Assembly: GCF_000417875.1 (NCBI RefSeq)
Contig: NW_006920877.1
Location: 288,825-352,824 of the forward strand
Length of the DNA: 64,000 nucleotides
Direction: 5' to 3'
DNA from: Pseudozyma flocculosa PF-1
Lineage: Eukaryota > Basidiomycota > Ustilaginomycetes > Ustilaginales > Ustilaginaceae
Shown here one piece after another: positions 1-10,936 of this stretch. The notes under the pieces are model-generated. The model saw only the letters and a list, made by a program, of their open reading frames with translations. It was not told the origin of the DNA and ran no database searches. Numbering within the stretch: the stretch's first letter is position 1; every line of letters starts with the position of its first letter. The translations under genes and the position numbers were made by a program.

Positions 1-242
1 GGTGCAGCGGAGGAAAAACTCGGCGGGCCGGCGCGGAAGTCGGAAGTCGGGAGAGGGTTTGGGCAGCGCTGCGCCCGACCCCAGGCCTTGGCCTGCGCCT
101 GGCCGACTCTGGGCGCAGGGGCCTGCCAGGCTGTGTGCTTGCTGGTGGCGAGGACCCACGAAAGGCTGCTGCGGCTAACGTTACGCTTGACGACTACTCG
201 CCCTAGAGCGGCCAGCCACCGGCGCAAAGCGAGCTTGGACAT
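1..242 (-). CDS. possible 5' end of a gene leaving the left edge
   Basis: Reading leftwards from an ATG at 242, the minus strand stays open to the first base of the window (80 codons). The predicted start, MSKLALRRWLAALGRVVVKR, is rich in Arg, Leu and Ala and poor in acidic residues, so it could be a mitochondrial presequence. Nothing after it matches a family I know, and open frames of this size arise by chance in GC-rich DNA. It is recorded only because it may be the start of a gene whose body lies outside the window. Confidence 0.22.
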   Translation of the reverse strand, partial: MSKLALRRWLAALGRVVVKRNVSRSSLSWVLATSKHTAWQAPAPRVGQAQAKAWGRAQRCPNPLPTSDFRAGPPSFSSAA

Positions 243-594
243 GCATGATCACTGACCATCCGTATCGGCGTCGACGAGGCTACATAGGCTTGCGCGCGGC
301 CATCCTGGAACGGCCAGGCTGCACCGGGGCGTGGCCTGGTCTGGCGCGCCGCCAGTCCTCAGCTCAGCGCTTTCGGCGCAACGCCCCGTCGCTACACGGA
401 CCAAGTGGGCGTACAGGAGCCTAATATGATCGTGTTGTCCGACTACACAAAAGGGGAGCCAGCGGGATGGCACACAAGGATAGGCTCAGGAGCAAGCCGA
501 GGCGTTCACGTTGTGCGCCGATCATGATCCTTTGTCGTCGTTCTTTGCTGTTCCTCGCGGCTCGTCCCACTTCGATGACGCCCCACATCGCAGC
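243..594. other. intergenic, nothing recognised
   Basis: No coding exon, tRNA or repeat was recognised. It probably carries the promoter of the Kre9-like gene to the right. Confidence 0.5.
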
Positions 595-603
595 CATATA
601 AAG
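595..603 (+). promoter_or_regulatory. TATA-like core promoter element
   Basis: The string CATATAAAG lies about 125 bp upstream of the ATG at 728 and is followed by a pyrimidine-rich leader. That spacing and context fit a TATA box for the Kre9-like cell-wall gene. Inference from sequence only. Confidence 0.45.
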
Positions 604-727
604 CCTCCTCCCCCTTCGTTGCTCTTCTAACCCCCTCCCTCACATCTCACCCTTGCCTAAACCGACGAGCTCCCCTTCCCATCCTCCTACAAGAGCCGAC
701 GCATCCCCCCTCCCGGAACCGTCAACG

Positions 728-1738
728 ATGCACGCCGCCCTCCTCTTTTCGTCGCTCTCCCTCCTGGCCATTTCGGCCGTGACGGGTCTGCAGGTCACGT
801 TTCCCACGTCGTCCGACTACTGGGTGGCGTGCGGATGGAACGTGCTGCGCTGGACGAGCGACGCAAACGACCCGCCCATCTTTTCCGTCTCGATCCAGGC
901 GCAGAACAAGACGGCCATCAACGACGATGAGCTCGGTACGTCGTCGTCGTCGTCGTCCTGGTGATAGCTGTGTGAAGAGCGTGTGGGCCTTGCTGACATC
1001 CAGAGGCTCACCTTCGTCTGGACCATGACGCAGCGGCCAACTCGTTGAACACCAAGCAGGGCGCCGCAGAGGTCTTTGTACCCTGCATCGCCCCCACCGA
1101 CAACATCATGGTCCATCTCGTCAACGCTAGCCAGTGGGTCGCCGCGATACCTAGGATCTCTTGCGAGAGCCTCGACTGACCCTCGTCTCTCGGCCCTCCT
1201 CGTTCTCCCTCTCCTTGCCGCGCTGCGAATAGCTACGACCACAGTACGTCTCTCTCTCCGACCCCTTCAGACCCATCCCGCGTCTGCGTCGCCTCATCCG
1301 CTCACCCTCCCATCCCTCACTCCCGTTCCCCCATCCACGCCACTAGAGAACGGCCTGCTAGCCAGCTCCGAAAGCACCTCGATCAAGGCAAACGGCACCA
1401 CACCAGCGCCCAACTCGCACCAGACAAAGATCTCCTCGAGGCCCGACCCTAACTTCGCCGCCGCTTCCACAAACACCTCCCTCTCGGCTCCCTCCACCTC
1501 GTCCTCGTCGTCGTCCTCGAGCAACGCCGCGACCGGTCAGACCGCTGCCAACGCTGGTGCCACCGCCGCCGGCCCCACTTCCGCCAAGCCAGGATCCAAC
1601 GACCCCGCCACCGGCTCGCTCCCCAACTCCACGGGCGACAAGAAGAACAACGCTGCCGCATCCGGCCTCGGCATGTCAAGGGCCAGCATCGCTGCTGCCG
1701 TCGTCGCTGCCGTGCTCGGTGGCTGGACTCTGGTTTGA
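728..1738 (+). CDS. Kre9/KNH-like GPI-anchored cell-surface protein
   Basis: Exons 728-935, 1004-1133, 1233-1243 and 1347-1738 give a 246-aa protein. The N-terminus (MHAALLFSSLSLLAISAVTG) is a signal peptide. It is followed by a beta-rich domain of about 100 residues (VTFPTSSDYWVACGWN, VFVPCIAPTDNIMVHLVNAS) that resembles the Kre9/KNH N-terminal domain of fungal wall proteins. A Ser/Thr/Ala-rich stalk follows, and a hydrophobic tail (ASIAAAVVAAVLGGWTLV) looks like a GPI-attachment signal. The expected place is the plasma membrane or wall; the molecular role of this family is not settled. Exon 3 is only 11 nt, but with it the reading frame passes exactly from exon 2 (frame 1) to exon 4 (frame 2). 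The start is the first ATG that opens the signal peptide. Confidence 0.8.
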
Positions 1739-1940
1739 CTTCCGGACGGCTTCGTCTGGTTTGTCGAAGTTTGAGCGGCGGTAGTGGCCCTCGTGTCGAT
1801 TCGTAGATACAGCTAGTCCTGTTTCGTCTTCCTCATCGCCTCTCTTAATTGTCCCGCGTGATCGTGGCGCTTTGCGCCTCGCCGATGTCTCTTGCCGTTA
1901 GATGGACGCAACTCTGCCTATGTGGCCCGTCCATTGACCG

Positions 1941-3792
1941 TCATCGACCGCCTTCCAGCTCCTTGAGCTCCTCCGGCGACATGAATGCCTGTCGCAGGAG
2001 ACGCGGGACAGCACGTCGGGTCAGATCTCTACGCCAGCGCAGCGGGGAAACCACGAGTGACTCACATCTTCATCGAGCCCGTCGAGCTCGTCCGAAGGGT
2101 CCACCTCTTCAGCCCTCGTGTAGGAGGTGGTCTGCGACGAGCTGGGCATGGCACCGTCGAGCCGCTCCGTCTTGACCTTCTCAGCCTTGACCGGCTTCGA
2201 CGCCCCATCCTGACCCGCCCTCTTGAACGCCGGCGGTATTGGGACGACTTTAGCCGCGGGGACAGCCATCGTCGTCGTCGTCGTCCACACCTCGCGCTTT
2301 GCCGGAGCCATCGCTCTAGACGCCCTGGCAGGCGCCCTGCCGTTCTCCTCGTCAGAGGGTGGCGGCTCGAGGTCCTCTCCCATCTCGGCGGGCAGCGACG
2401 CGCCGTGCTTGGCCAGCTTGTCGGCCATCTCGTTGCCGTGGATGCCCGAGTGCGCCAGCACCTTGACCAGCTTGGGGCGCAGCTTGCACGACGCCATCTC
2501 GCGGTCCAGGCGCCGGACCAGGTCGCGGTTCATGACGTCGGTGCCCATCGAGTTGATCCAGCCCCTCTTGCGCCAGCCCGAAATCCACTTCTCCACGCCT
2601 GCCAGATGGGTGAGCGGGCATAGATGACTCGGGCGGGTCAGCGGGCTTGGTCGGCGGTGGCGCATACACGGTGAGAGGGCGCCATGATATCACTCACAGT
2701 CCATAGAGTACTGGCTGTCGGTGTGGATGACCAGCTGAGCCTCTGGGTCTGGACACAGCTGGATGGCCCGGATCATCGCCTGTCGAGCGCATAGATGCAG
2801 GGGGAGACGAAAAGCGACGTCAGCCGGAAGAAGGCGAGGACGGCTGGAACCGGAGCTAGACTCGCCATGAGCTCTCCGCGATTGTTGGTCTGGATGGGAC
2901 CTGGCACCCGCCTGGCCTCGTTGAGACCGTGCAGGCTCTGATCCTCCCAGTAGACGCCCCAGCCCGCCCTGGCCGACTTTTTCCCATTGCCAAGCCCGGA
3001 TCCGTCGACAAAGACGTTGATCGTCTTGACCTTGGAGCCGTCTGCCGAGTACTGCGGCCGAGGAAAGACGGCCTTTGACGATGAGGCGGTCGCGTTGATC
3101 TTTTCCTCCTTGACGCGTTTCGAAGACGAGGACGACGAGGCTGTCGATGCTACGGACTCTTGGCGGTGGCGCTTCTTGTTGTCCTTTGACGACGAGGGCT
3201 GCGAGGGCGTGTCGTCGTGGAGTGGGATAAAGTCGGCCGATGCGCCCTTGTGGTAGCCCGAGTGGCTCTTGACAAACGCCTCGGCCTCGTGGCGGGTGTC
3301 GAACTTTTTGAAGACGGCGCCGTTGAAGCCGCGGACGTTTGCCTCGCACTCTGTCCTGTGGTCAAGTCAGTGGGGGACAGGGGAAGCGAAAGGGGGGTGT
3401 CGTTATGGTCGTCAGCTTGGCAGGTACAGGCCGAGGAGAGGCTTCGGAGCGGCGCAGACGACTGACCACGAGGTGTAGACGCCCGTCTGCTTGCCGCGCT
3501 GTACGGCATAGAAGCCGCCTTTTGACTTTGCCATGTGGTCGTCGTGCCGCTCTGCGGCGTCGGTGGAGATGAAGCGGTGGTCGAAAGCGTTGCGGGAGTG
3601 GCGAGCTTGGCGGTGAGAGTCGACGGAACGGGCCGGGGCCAGCAAGGTGCCAGACGAAGCGCGGGGATGAGCCTGTGAGGGGCGAATTGTGACTGTAGCG
3701 CGGAGAGGGGTGTGGCTGTGCACGGATGCTCGCTGCGCAGCGGTGGTGGCGAGAGCGGAGAGCCGGGCGAGCGTCGGGCAAAGCGATGCCAT
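1941..3792 (-). CDS. RNH1: ribonuclease H1 with N-terminal hybrid-binding domain
   Basis: Exons on the minus strand are 3467-3534 (or -3792), 2866-3355, 2698-2779, 2066-2598 and 1941-1988. They give 406 aa from the ATG at 3534 or 492 aa from an in-frame ATG at 3792. The enzyme cuts the RNA strand of RNA:DNA hybrids. The N-terminus has the hybrid-binding fold (GGFYAVQRGKQTGVYTSW, then TECEANVRGF). The catalytic domain shows FVDGSGLGNG, NNRGELM, HTDSQYSM and a late GNEMADKLAKHG, covering the expected Asp-Glu-Asp-Asp set. The upstream start adds a presequence-like stretch, MASLCPTLARLSALATTAAQ, so mitochondrial and nuclear forms are possible. Intron 2 (2780-2865) begins GCGAGT, a GC-AG intron; no GT donor there keeps the frame. 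The C-terminus carries a disordered Lys/Pro-rich tail. Confidence 0.9.
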
Positions 3793-4237
3793 ACAGCCAC
3801 GCCGAGCTGCGTCGGGAGATGGCCGATGAAGCCCAGAGGCAAAAGGTGCAACGACGGCGGGCAGGCAAGCCTTGTAGCAGGACGGCGAGCAAAAGGCAGG
3901 TGGTGGTGGGTGGGGGTTTGGGGGTTGACTGTCCGGCAATGGTCCGACGGCACGGCGCAAGGAAAAAAGCTCGCTCGCTCACTTTTGAGAGTCGAGCGAG
4001 GTGCAGCGCCAGGGTCCACCCGCACGCCGCCCTCGCCCTGGCTGGCTCTGGCTGGCTGGCTGGCTGCCTGCTGGCTGCCCTCGGCCTTCGGACAAGTGGA
4101 GGCGGCAGGCAGGCTGAGAGAGTAACGAAAGAGAGCGAGCCAGAGAGGCCCTTCCTCGCCTATGCTCACCGCTGTCACCAGGGCTACCACCATCACGTCG
4201 TCCAACCCACCCACCCTTCCACCACAGAAATCTCAGC
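3793..4237. promoter_or_regulatory. divergent promoter region, RNase H1 / NR2C2AP-like gene
   Basis: This gap of 445 bp separates two divergent genes and must hold both promoters. It contains a GGCT-rich tract near 4037-4081 that resembles tracts in several other intergenic regions here. No TATA box is obvious. Confidence 0.5.
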
Positions 4238-5082
4238 ATGGTATCTGCACCACAGAGCAGCCAGCCCACAGCCGACCTCGCAGCGGGCCAGAAGCTCGTC
4301 AACCTCCTCGCAAACGAGGTCAAGGTAAAGTAGGTCGGATCCTCTTTCCCTCCCAGCCGTCGCTTGGCAGGTCCAGGTTGGGCTAGGCTGACCATGGGCG
4401 TGGCTTCCTCTTTCCCTCCATCCTCGGCGAATCGCCAGGGCATCTTCTGGCTCGTCAAAGGACGCAAAGGCCATCCTCAGCGGTGACCTCGAGACCGCCT
4501 GGACGTCCGAGAATGTATGTCGCCCTCTTCCCTCCCTCCCTGCCTGACCCATCGACCGCAGACCATCGAGTCGTGATGCTGACCAACATCACCGACCTGC
4601 TCAACCGACTTACCTCGCACTCTGCCCGGTCGCGCGACAGGCATCGCCCGTCTCGGATCCTGGATCGACAGTCTCGACATTGACATTCAAGCTGCCGTCC
4701 GACCAGGGTGGCGCGCGCATCGGATCCCTCCACTCCATGGCCCTCACCTTTGCCGGCGGCTTCTCGGCCATGAACGCCCGCCTCCTCTACTCGACCGAGT
4801 CGTCGCCGACTGAATGGAAAGACGCCGCCGCCGAAGTGTTTCCCTACGACTCCAACGCAAAGCAGTTCTTCCGGTAGGTACGAGGCCATAGCGGAGCGGA
4901 GCAGAGATGGGCCGTCGCTGACATCGCTCAAATCGTTCTCGCGGCATGACAGGCTCGAGACCAATGAGACCGCCAAGGACGAGATCGCCACCTCGCTGCG
5001 GCTACAGCTCAGCGGGAGCACCGACGACTACGGCCGCGTCACCGTATACCAGGTCGAGATCTACGCCATCGCCTCGACCTAG
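4238..5082 (+). CDS. NR2C2AP (TRA16)-like galactose-binding-fold protein
   Basis: Exons 4238-4329, 4439-4514, 4641-4873 and 4953-5082 encode 176 aa. The pattern matches the small eukaryotic NR2C2-associated protein family: LETAWTSE near residues 48-55, ALTFAGGFSAMNARLLYSTE in the middle, VFPYDSNAKQFFRL, and the ending DYGRVTVYQVEIYAI. The fold is discoidin-like. The human member is described as a repressor of nuclear receptor signalling, which cannot be its role in a fungus, so the function is unknown. Exon 1 uses a GTAGGT donor at 4330; the nearby GTAAAG at 4325 would break the frame. The gene ends 109 bp from the convergent HGSNAT-like gene. Confidence 0.8.
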
Positions 5083-5191
5083 ACTCACACCCTCGCTGTC
5101 AAACAAAAGAAGAGAAAGAAGAGAAGAGCATCTCCGCGTCTATACGTTGCGCCCCGCATGCTTTGAGGACAGCGTCGCAGCAGCGAATCGA

Positions 5192-7587
5192 CTAAAAGAA
5201 GCGCCAGATGGAATCGGCAGGCTGGCGGCTCTTGAACCTGCCATAGACGCGGCAGAGGGGAGAGAGGATGAAGAGACCGAGCAGCCAAAACAACCAGTAG
5301 GCCGCGGTATCGCCCAGGCCGTAGGTGGGTTGGCCCGTGTTGGGGTCGTTGTCGGGTAGGCGATGGGCAAAGAGGCGGTAGGCCGGGATCGAGAGCAGTT
5401 TGTAGACGACAAAGTGCGTCCTGATCGGTCCGAACGGGGAGGGGGAGAGGAGAGAAGAGGAGGGGAAAGCTTGAGCATGCGTGTCCGTCGTGCGGAAGAG
5501 CGTGACAACGAAGACAAGGGGTCGGGGGTTGAGTACGCACGCGTAGAAGAAGAGGGCCGACGATCCAAAGTTCATCAGGCCGGGGATCTTGACGGCCCAG
5601 TTTGCCGGGATGGCGCCAAAGAAGGCGAGGAGGAAGAAGTTGAGGGACATGGTCATGCTAAAGTAGGCCACGCTCGGCGGATACTGCTCGGGGACGACGA
5701 GGAGCCGACGGGCGGGGGGGGGGGGGGGGGGGGGGTCGGTTCGGGGTCGGGTCAGTGACGTTGTCCCAACGGCAAGGCAAGAAGGGTGGGGGAAGCGAGG
5801 GACTAACCTTGACGATGTAGAAGAAGCTGCGGAACGAGGCGAGGTACTGGTTCCTACCCGGGTGGGCGAGGTGCTCGGGCATACGCAGGCAGTCTTCGGA
5901 GAGATTGCCGAAGTGCAGCAGGCGGGTGCAGACAAAGAGGATCGCGAGGACCACGGCGGTGGCCTGACCGGTGCCGCGCAGAACACAAGCCACAGAGTGA
6001 GGTCAAGGAATGCGAATCGTCAGCACATGGAAGTCCCCGCTTTCTCGTCTCTGCAAGAAAGGGACGGACAGCACTCACGAGGTTGCCGCAGACGACTGCG
6101 TTCGGGCTCCACTTTCGCGCGAGGACGATGCGGGCGTAGAGGATGCCAAACACGGCGAAGCTCGTCCAGGCCAGCGGCGGAAAGGGCGAGACAATGTACT
6201 GGTTGATGACGGGGAAGAAGAGGAAGTCGAACAGCGCGCCGTGGCCCGACGACGGCGGCGTCGCAGGCGCATCGGCTGCGGCTGCGGTGACGAAGTCGAC
6301 CAAGGCGCTCGACGAAAGGGGCCCGGACGAGGTCGAGGTCGAGTCCGAAGCGGAAGCGCAGCGCCCCGCATGCGGCGAGAGGAGGACGTTGCCAAAGATG
6401 CTGAGCAGCGAGAGGACGAGGAGGATGAGGTTGTGGATATGCCAGGATAGCGAGGTGGCCCTGGAGAGATTGGCGCAGCTCGGCGACGACTCCTCGCCCG
6501 CCGTCGTCGTCGTTGGCGTCGTCGACGATGGGGCAATGAGGCGGCTGCGCTCGCCACCTTGCGTCTCGTCGTCCGACTCGCGAGCGGCATCAGCACCGGC
6601 GTGGCCAAAGAGCGGGGCGAGGAGCCGCGCCAGTCGGGGCTCAGTGTAGCGGAAGAAGAGGCAGAGGAGCCCGCTGAGGAAGTAGTTGACCGCCAAAGCT
6701 AGCAGGACAATGTTGAGGATGAGCACCTTTGTCGCCCGGTTCCACATCAGGATGAAGCCCAGCACCTCTTCGACGAGCAGGAGCGCCACCATCCGGATGA
6801 AGTAGTGGCGCAGCAGCCTAGACGGCGACCAGCCGAGGTTGGTGCGCTGTGCCGGCACGCCAAGGAAAGGACAGAAGCTCGCAAACGGTCAGACTTCGTC
6901 CTGGATGTTCAGAGAAGATGCGGCTGAGAGCCTCGTCTGCCGACGACTTACGGATCTGGTAAAGTAGACGGTGCCCATGCCGAGCAGGAACATGAACCCG
7001 GGTGCGCAGAGGTGCGTGAGGGTACGTGCGATCCAGGCGCGGCCCGGGTTCCACTCGTGGACGACGGTACCATCGCCCTCTGTGACTTTGCCCACGCCGT
7101 GCTGCCAGACGCCCATCTGCATCGCCGAGTGGTCGATGGACTGAAGCACCATGAGCAACCCCCTCAGCAGGTCCGGCGCAAGCACCCTCGTCTTGCCCGC
7201 GCCCGCCGCCGGGCCGGGCGGCGGAGGAGCCGAGGGGTGGACGCCGGAAGATGGCGGCGAGAAGGAAGGTGCGGAGCGAGGGAAGCCGTTGGTGATGCTC
7301 CCGTAGCTCAACTTCTTGCCATGTCGACTTCCGGCCTGGCCAGGCTGGCTGTCGTTGCTGATGGTCGCGGAGGCCTGCGTCGAGGATGAGGTCGAGGGTG
7401 ACGACGCTCGCAGCCGTTCATTGTGGTCTGCGACCGCATCGCCGTGCTCGGTGGCGGCAAAGTGCGTTTCTTGCACCGTGGCGGCGGCGGCGGCGTTACT
7501 AGCATCGCCGGCAGCGTCTGTACCGAAGACTCCTTGCCGTTCGTCTGCGTGGCGGCGGCCGCCTTGCTCGACAGCGTTGGCAGACAT
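5192..7587 (-). CDS. HGSNAT/DUF1624-family multispan membrane protein
   Basis: Exons on the minus strand are 6952-7587, 6079-6846, 5808-5963, 5541-5683 and 5192-5420, giving 643 aa. A disordered Ser/Pro/Ala-rich N-terminus of about 125 residues precedes the signature APDLLRGLLMVLQSIDHSAM and LCAPGFMFLLGMGTVYF, typical of fungal relatives of heparan-alpha-glucosaminide N-acetyltransferase (HGSNAT_cat/DUF1624). About ten hydrophobic helices follow, ending with WLFWLLGLFILSPLCRVYG. Family members are thought to be acyltransferases that move acetyl groups across membranes; the fungal substrate is unknown. The intron between exons 3 and 4 (5684-5807) contains a run of 22 C on the coding strand. 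All internal exon junctions keep frame. Confidence 0.8.
5714..5735. repeat. homopolymer of 22 G
   Basis: An uninterrupted G run on the plus strand lies inside an intron of the HGSNAT-like gene. In the transcript it is a C run about 30 nt before the 3' splice site, where a pyrimidine tract belongs. It is likely length-variable and prone to sequencing error. Confidence 0.9.
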
Positions 7588-8279
7588 GGCGGTAGGCAGT
7601 TGGCTCTCTCGAGGCGTCTATGTCGTCGATCGATCGGCCAAGGGAGAGAGGTGGTGAAGGAGCAGCAAGGATCGACAAGGTGACTGAAAACGCGGAGAAA
7701 GCGAAGACATAAAGGCAGGAGGACACCTCGACGACGGCTGCAGGCAGCGAGGGACATCACGGTTGACGCATCGACCGGCCGACCGACGTGCTCCGGCGGC
7801 ATTTGGCTTGGCCCGAGGAGGGCGGCAGCATCAGCAGGCCGGGGATAGGGTTGTCCAAGCACGCATGCCGCACGATCTTCGCTGCATCCCGCCCGGGGAA
7901 GTGGACGTGTCGCCCGAGCCTCGAGCTCGCCTCGTCGGCCCTTGACTTTACTCGCCAGATGCGGGCGGCAATCTCGGAGCGGAGGCCCAGCAAGGTGCTC
8001 TGCTCGACTGGTTGGGATCGGTACTGTGTCGTGGCCATGCCAGGGCAGGGTGCGCATGCTTTGTCAGGGTCCAACAAGCAAGCAAGCAACGAAAGTCGTT
8101 AACGCCGGCGCGGCCTCGTGTCGCTTGCTTGGCTGCCAGGCCCGCCTGCCTACTTGCGAGGCCCTCCTCGCTTCACGCTGTTCCTCCACCTTTGTCCCTC
8201 ATGCAACACCGACTGCGACGGTACCGGTGCCGGTGCCGTATCCACGCCCACGCCCGCGCCCGCGCCCGCGCCCAAAGCG
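7588..8279. other. intergenic; promoter of HGSNAT-like gene
   Basis: This stretch of 692 bp lies between the end of GPI10 and the start of the HGSNAT-like gene, both on the minus strand. It includes a (CGCGCC)n tract near 8245-8275. No further coding exon was found. Confidence 0.5.
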
Positions 8280-10936
8280 TCAACTGAGCAGCACGCTGCG
8301 GTGAACAAGGACGACGATGTCGCCGTCCCTCCTCGGATCCTCGTGCTTGAACGAGTTCCAAGTCCGCGTCCTCTCCACGTATCCCCTCTGCGCCAGCAGA
8401 CCTCCCACCGTCTGCATGCTCTGCCCACCGTTGCGTCTGTCCTCCGGGTCGGCGGACGATGGCAAGGCGGCAGGTCGAAGCTGGAGGAGGTTGTCGAAGA
8501 CGACCAGGTGCGACGGCCAGACGTGACGCCAGCCCAGATCGTCTTTGTGTCGCCCCAACGGAGACGATCTTGCGGCGGAAGGTTGCGGGTCAGCAGGACT
8601 GGAAGGAAAGGCGATGTCGACCGAGCTCGGGAAGCGGTGGCTCAGGTAGTAGTGCGGGTCGGCGTAGAAGAAGTCGGATTGGTCCTTGTAGGTCGAGGCA
8701 TCCTGGTCTCTGCACCGCCATTGCAGCAACGATGGGATGGAAGGCAGAGGTCGGCGGGGGCTGCGAAGTTCAGACGCTTGAGTTCGTTCCCTATGCACCG
8801 GCCACATCTCACCGGCATCAATACTCACGAGGCGGGTGGCGGGCAAGAGATGAACCAGAGCCTCTCGCCCTCATCTCGATCCGTGGCCGACGTCGACGGC
8901 TGCCAGTGCAGGCTGCTCTGCCAGGGCGTGCTGTGGCACGGCATCAGGAAGCCGATCGACTCAATCCTGCCCAGACGGTCGTCGATGGCGCCTTGATCCC
9001 GTTGCCTCCTGGCGGCCTTGCCCAGGTCGTAGGTGATTGACTCCTGACCGCGGCAGTGGAACGTCGTTAGGAAGATGGCGAGCGGGACTTGAAGGCACAC
9101 TATCATCGCCTTGTGCCATCTCGGCAAGTTGCGACAGACTCGTGCCAGTGCCCGAACCTCGTCGGCGTCGTCTTCGTCTCCGTCGCCGCGGGCGCCGCGT
9201 CGATCCTTAGAAGGCACTGATGTCGCATAAGGGAGCGACGTGACCAGTTCCGCGCCGCCAAAGATGCAGAGCAATGGCAGGACGGGTTGAAGAAAGCGGA
9301 ACTCCTTGTGTCCAAGCAACGAGAGCACCGCAGTGGTCCACAGCGACACGGCCGCCAGGTCATTGAGGGGCCGCCGATCGCGCACGGGTCCGTTTTTGCC
9401 AGTGACAGCGGCGCCCTTGAACGCATTGTACCATCCCTTAGCGCACCATGGAATCCACAGAGTGCAGAGGACGGGCAGGCCTTGGGTGACGTACCAGTGC
9501 CATGGGTTTGCGCCGTAGAAGAGAGATAGCGACGCCACGACGTTGCGGTGGAAGAAGGACAGCGGCGTCAAGGTCAGGAGCGGTAGAGGACGCCCGAAGA
9601 GGCGTGGCCAGCTGGACGCAGCTGTCGCCACCGCTGCATCGTCCGAGAAGTAGAGCGTGTCGAGGACGAGCGCAGACAGAAGAGCGCTGATGCTACTCGT
9701 CGCCACATTCAGGCGACGGAAGCAACGCAGAGAGAGACAGAGGGGGACGGGACGAGAAAGGCCGTTCAGTCGTGAATGCGCACGGTCTACAAGCAGTTGA
9801 AAGGTCAACGGCACTCACGCGACCTTGAGAGCCACGACGACCAAACCGCCGACCTCGACGGCGACCTCGATGCTGTTGCTGATGGAGACTGTCCGTCTAT
9901 CGTCAGCGCCATCTGCGCGAAGCTCCCGAACGGTCCTCCATAGCAGTTGCCCAACGAGAAAGGCCCAGACGATGCCGTTGGTGGGCCGGAGTAGGCAGGC
10001 CAAGGCCGCGAGCCAGAGGGATCGGGACAGACTCTGACGGTACATGTTGCGTCTGGCTACGGTGCGGTCCAGGCTAGCGTCCGAGGGACGTATCTCGTCG
10101 ATGTACGCCGACGTCGATGCCGAAGACGCCGCCGTCGACGAGAGTGAGAGTGACGAGGGCGAGAGGGGACGCCACGCTGAAACGGGAACGAAGGGCCAGT
10201 AGTACAGCGCCACAACGGTGATGGTGGCCTCGAGCGTGTTGGAGAAGGTCCGGGTGGCGGTGAAGAAGGTGTAGACGTTGGTGAGGCTGACGAAGAGCTG
10301 CCGGACGGTGTGAGGACGGAACAGATGGGACAAAGAAGCGGTCAGCTTGGCAATGGCCGGGAGCTGCGTTCTCAGTCTGGCATCGACCCGACTCACCGTG
10401 CAGAGTGCCACTTTCCTGCTCGCCACCCTTTCGGCCAGCCTGTACAGGTAGAAGTCGCCTATTGCGGAAAAGACGGCCTGCTGCAGCCTGGGTGCGATGA
10501 CGAGCAGCCTCGTGCCATCCAGGCGGCAGACCTTGAGCAGCCAGTAGGTGGGTACAAAGATGAGCGGATGGAGCACGCTGCGGATGGGGCCGTTGAAGAG
10601 GTTATGCCACGTCGCTACGAGGGGATGATCGGCCAGCGCAGAGGGAACCGCGGTTGGGACCCACTCCCAGGTGACGTAGCCGTACCCGAAGACGAGGCGG
10701 TGGGCCACCTCGAGGGCCTGCCAGTGCTCGTCAGGCTGGAAGTAGGTCTGGGTCAGGAAGGCGTTTGCCAGACGGAACAGGAGCAGGAAGGCGAAGAGGC
10801 GTGCGGCTCGAGAGGATGTTGTAGCCTCGGCCATGGATCCGTCGGGGTGAGAAGCGACCGCATCGTCGGCGCGGTTGTTGGAAGCCAGGACCGTGGCGCG
10901 CTGCCGCAGACCGGATGACGAAGCTGCGGGGGACAT
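8280..10936 (-). CDS. GPI10: GPI mannosyltransferase 3 (GPI10/PIG-B)
   Basis: Exons on the minus strand are 10397-10936, 9819-10297, 8829-9692 and 8280-8709, giving 770 aa. The enzyme adds the third (alpha-1,2) mannose to the GPI anchor precursor in the ER lumen from Dol-P-Man. Family hallmarks are TYFQPDEHWQALEVAHRLVF, GYGYVTWEW, RSVLHPLIFVPTYWLL, then TNVYTFFTATRTFSNTLEAT, LYFSDD, NPWHWYVTQGLPVL, HKEFRFLQPVLPLL and DQSDFFYADPHYYL with WPSHLVVFDNLL near the end. It is longer than human PIG-B (554 aa) because of Ser-rich loops. The start of exon 3 has two adjacent in-frame acceptors (9692 or 9695), a NAGNAG-type ambiguity of one residue. Confidence 0.9.

Noticed and set aside
8118..8996. 292-codon plus-strand frame antisense to GPI10
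   Set aside because: It mirrors the conserved GPI10 C-terminal exons and has no domain of its own.
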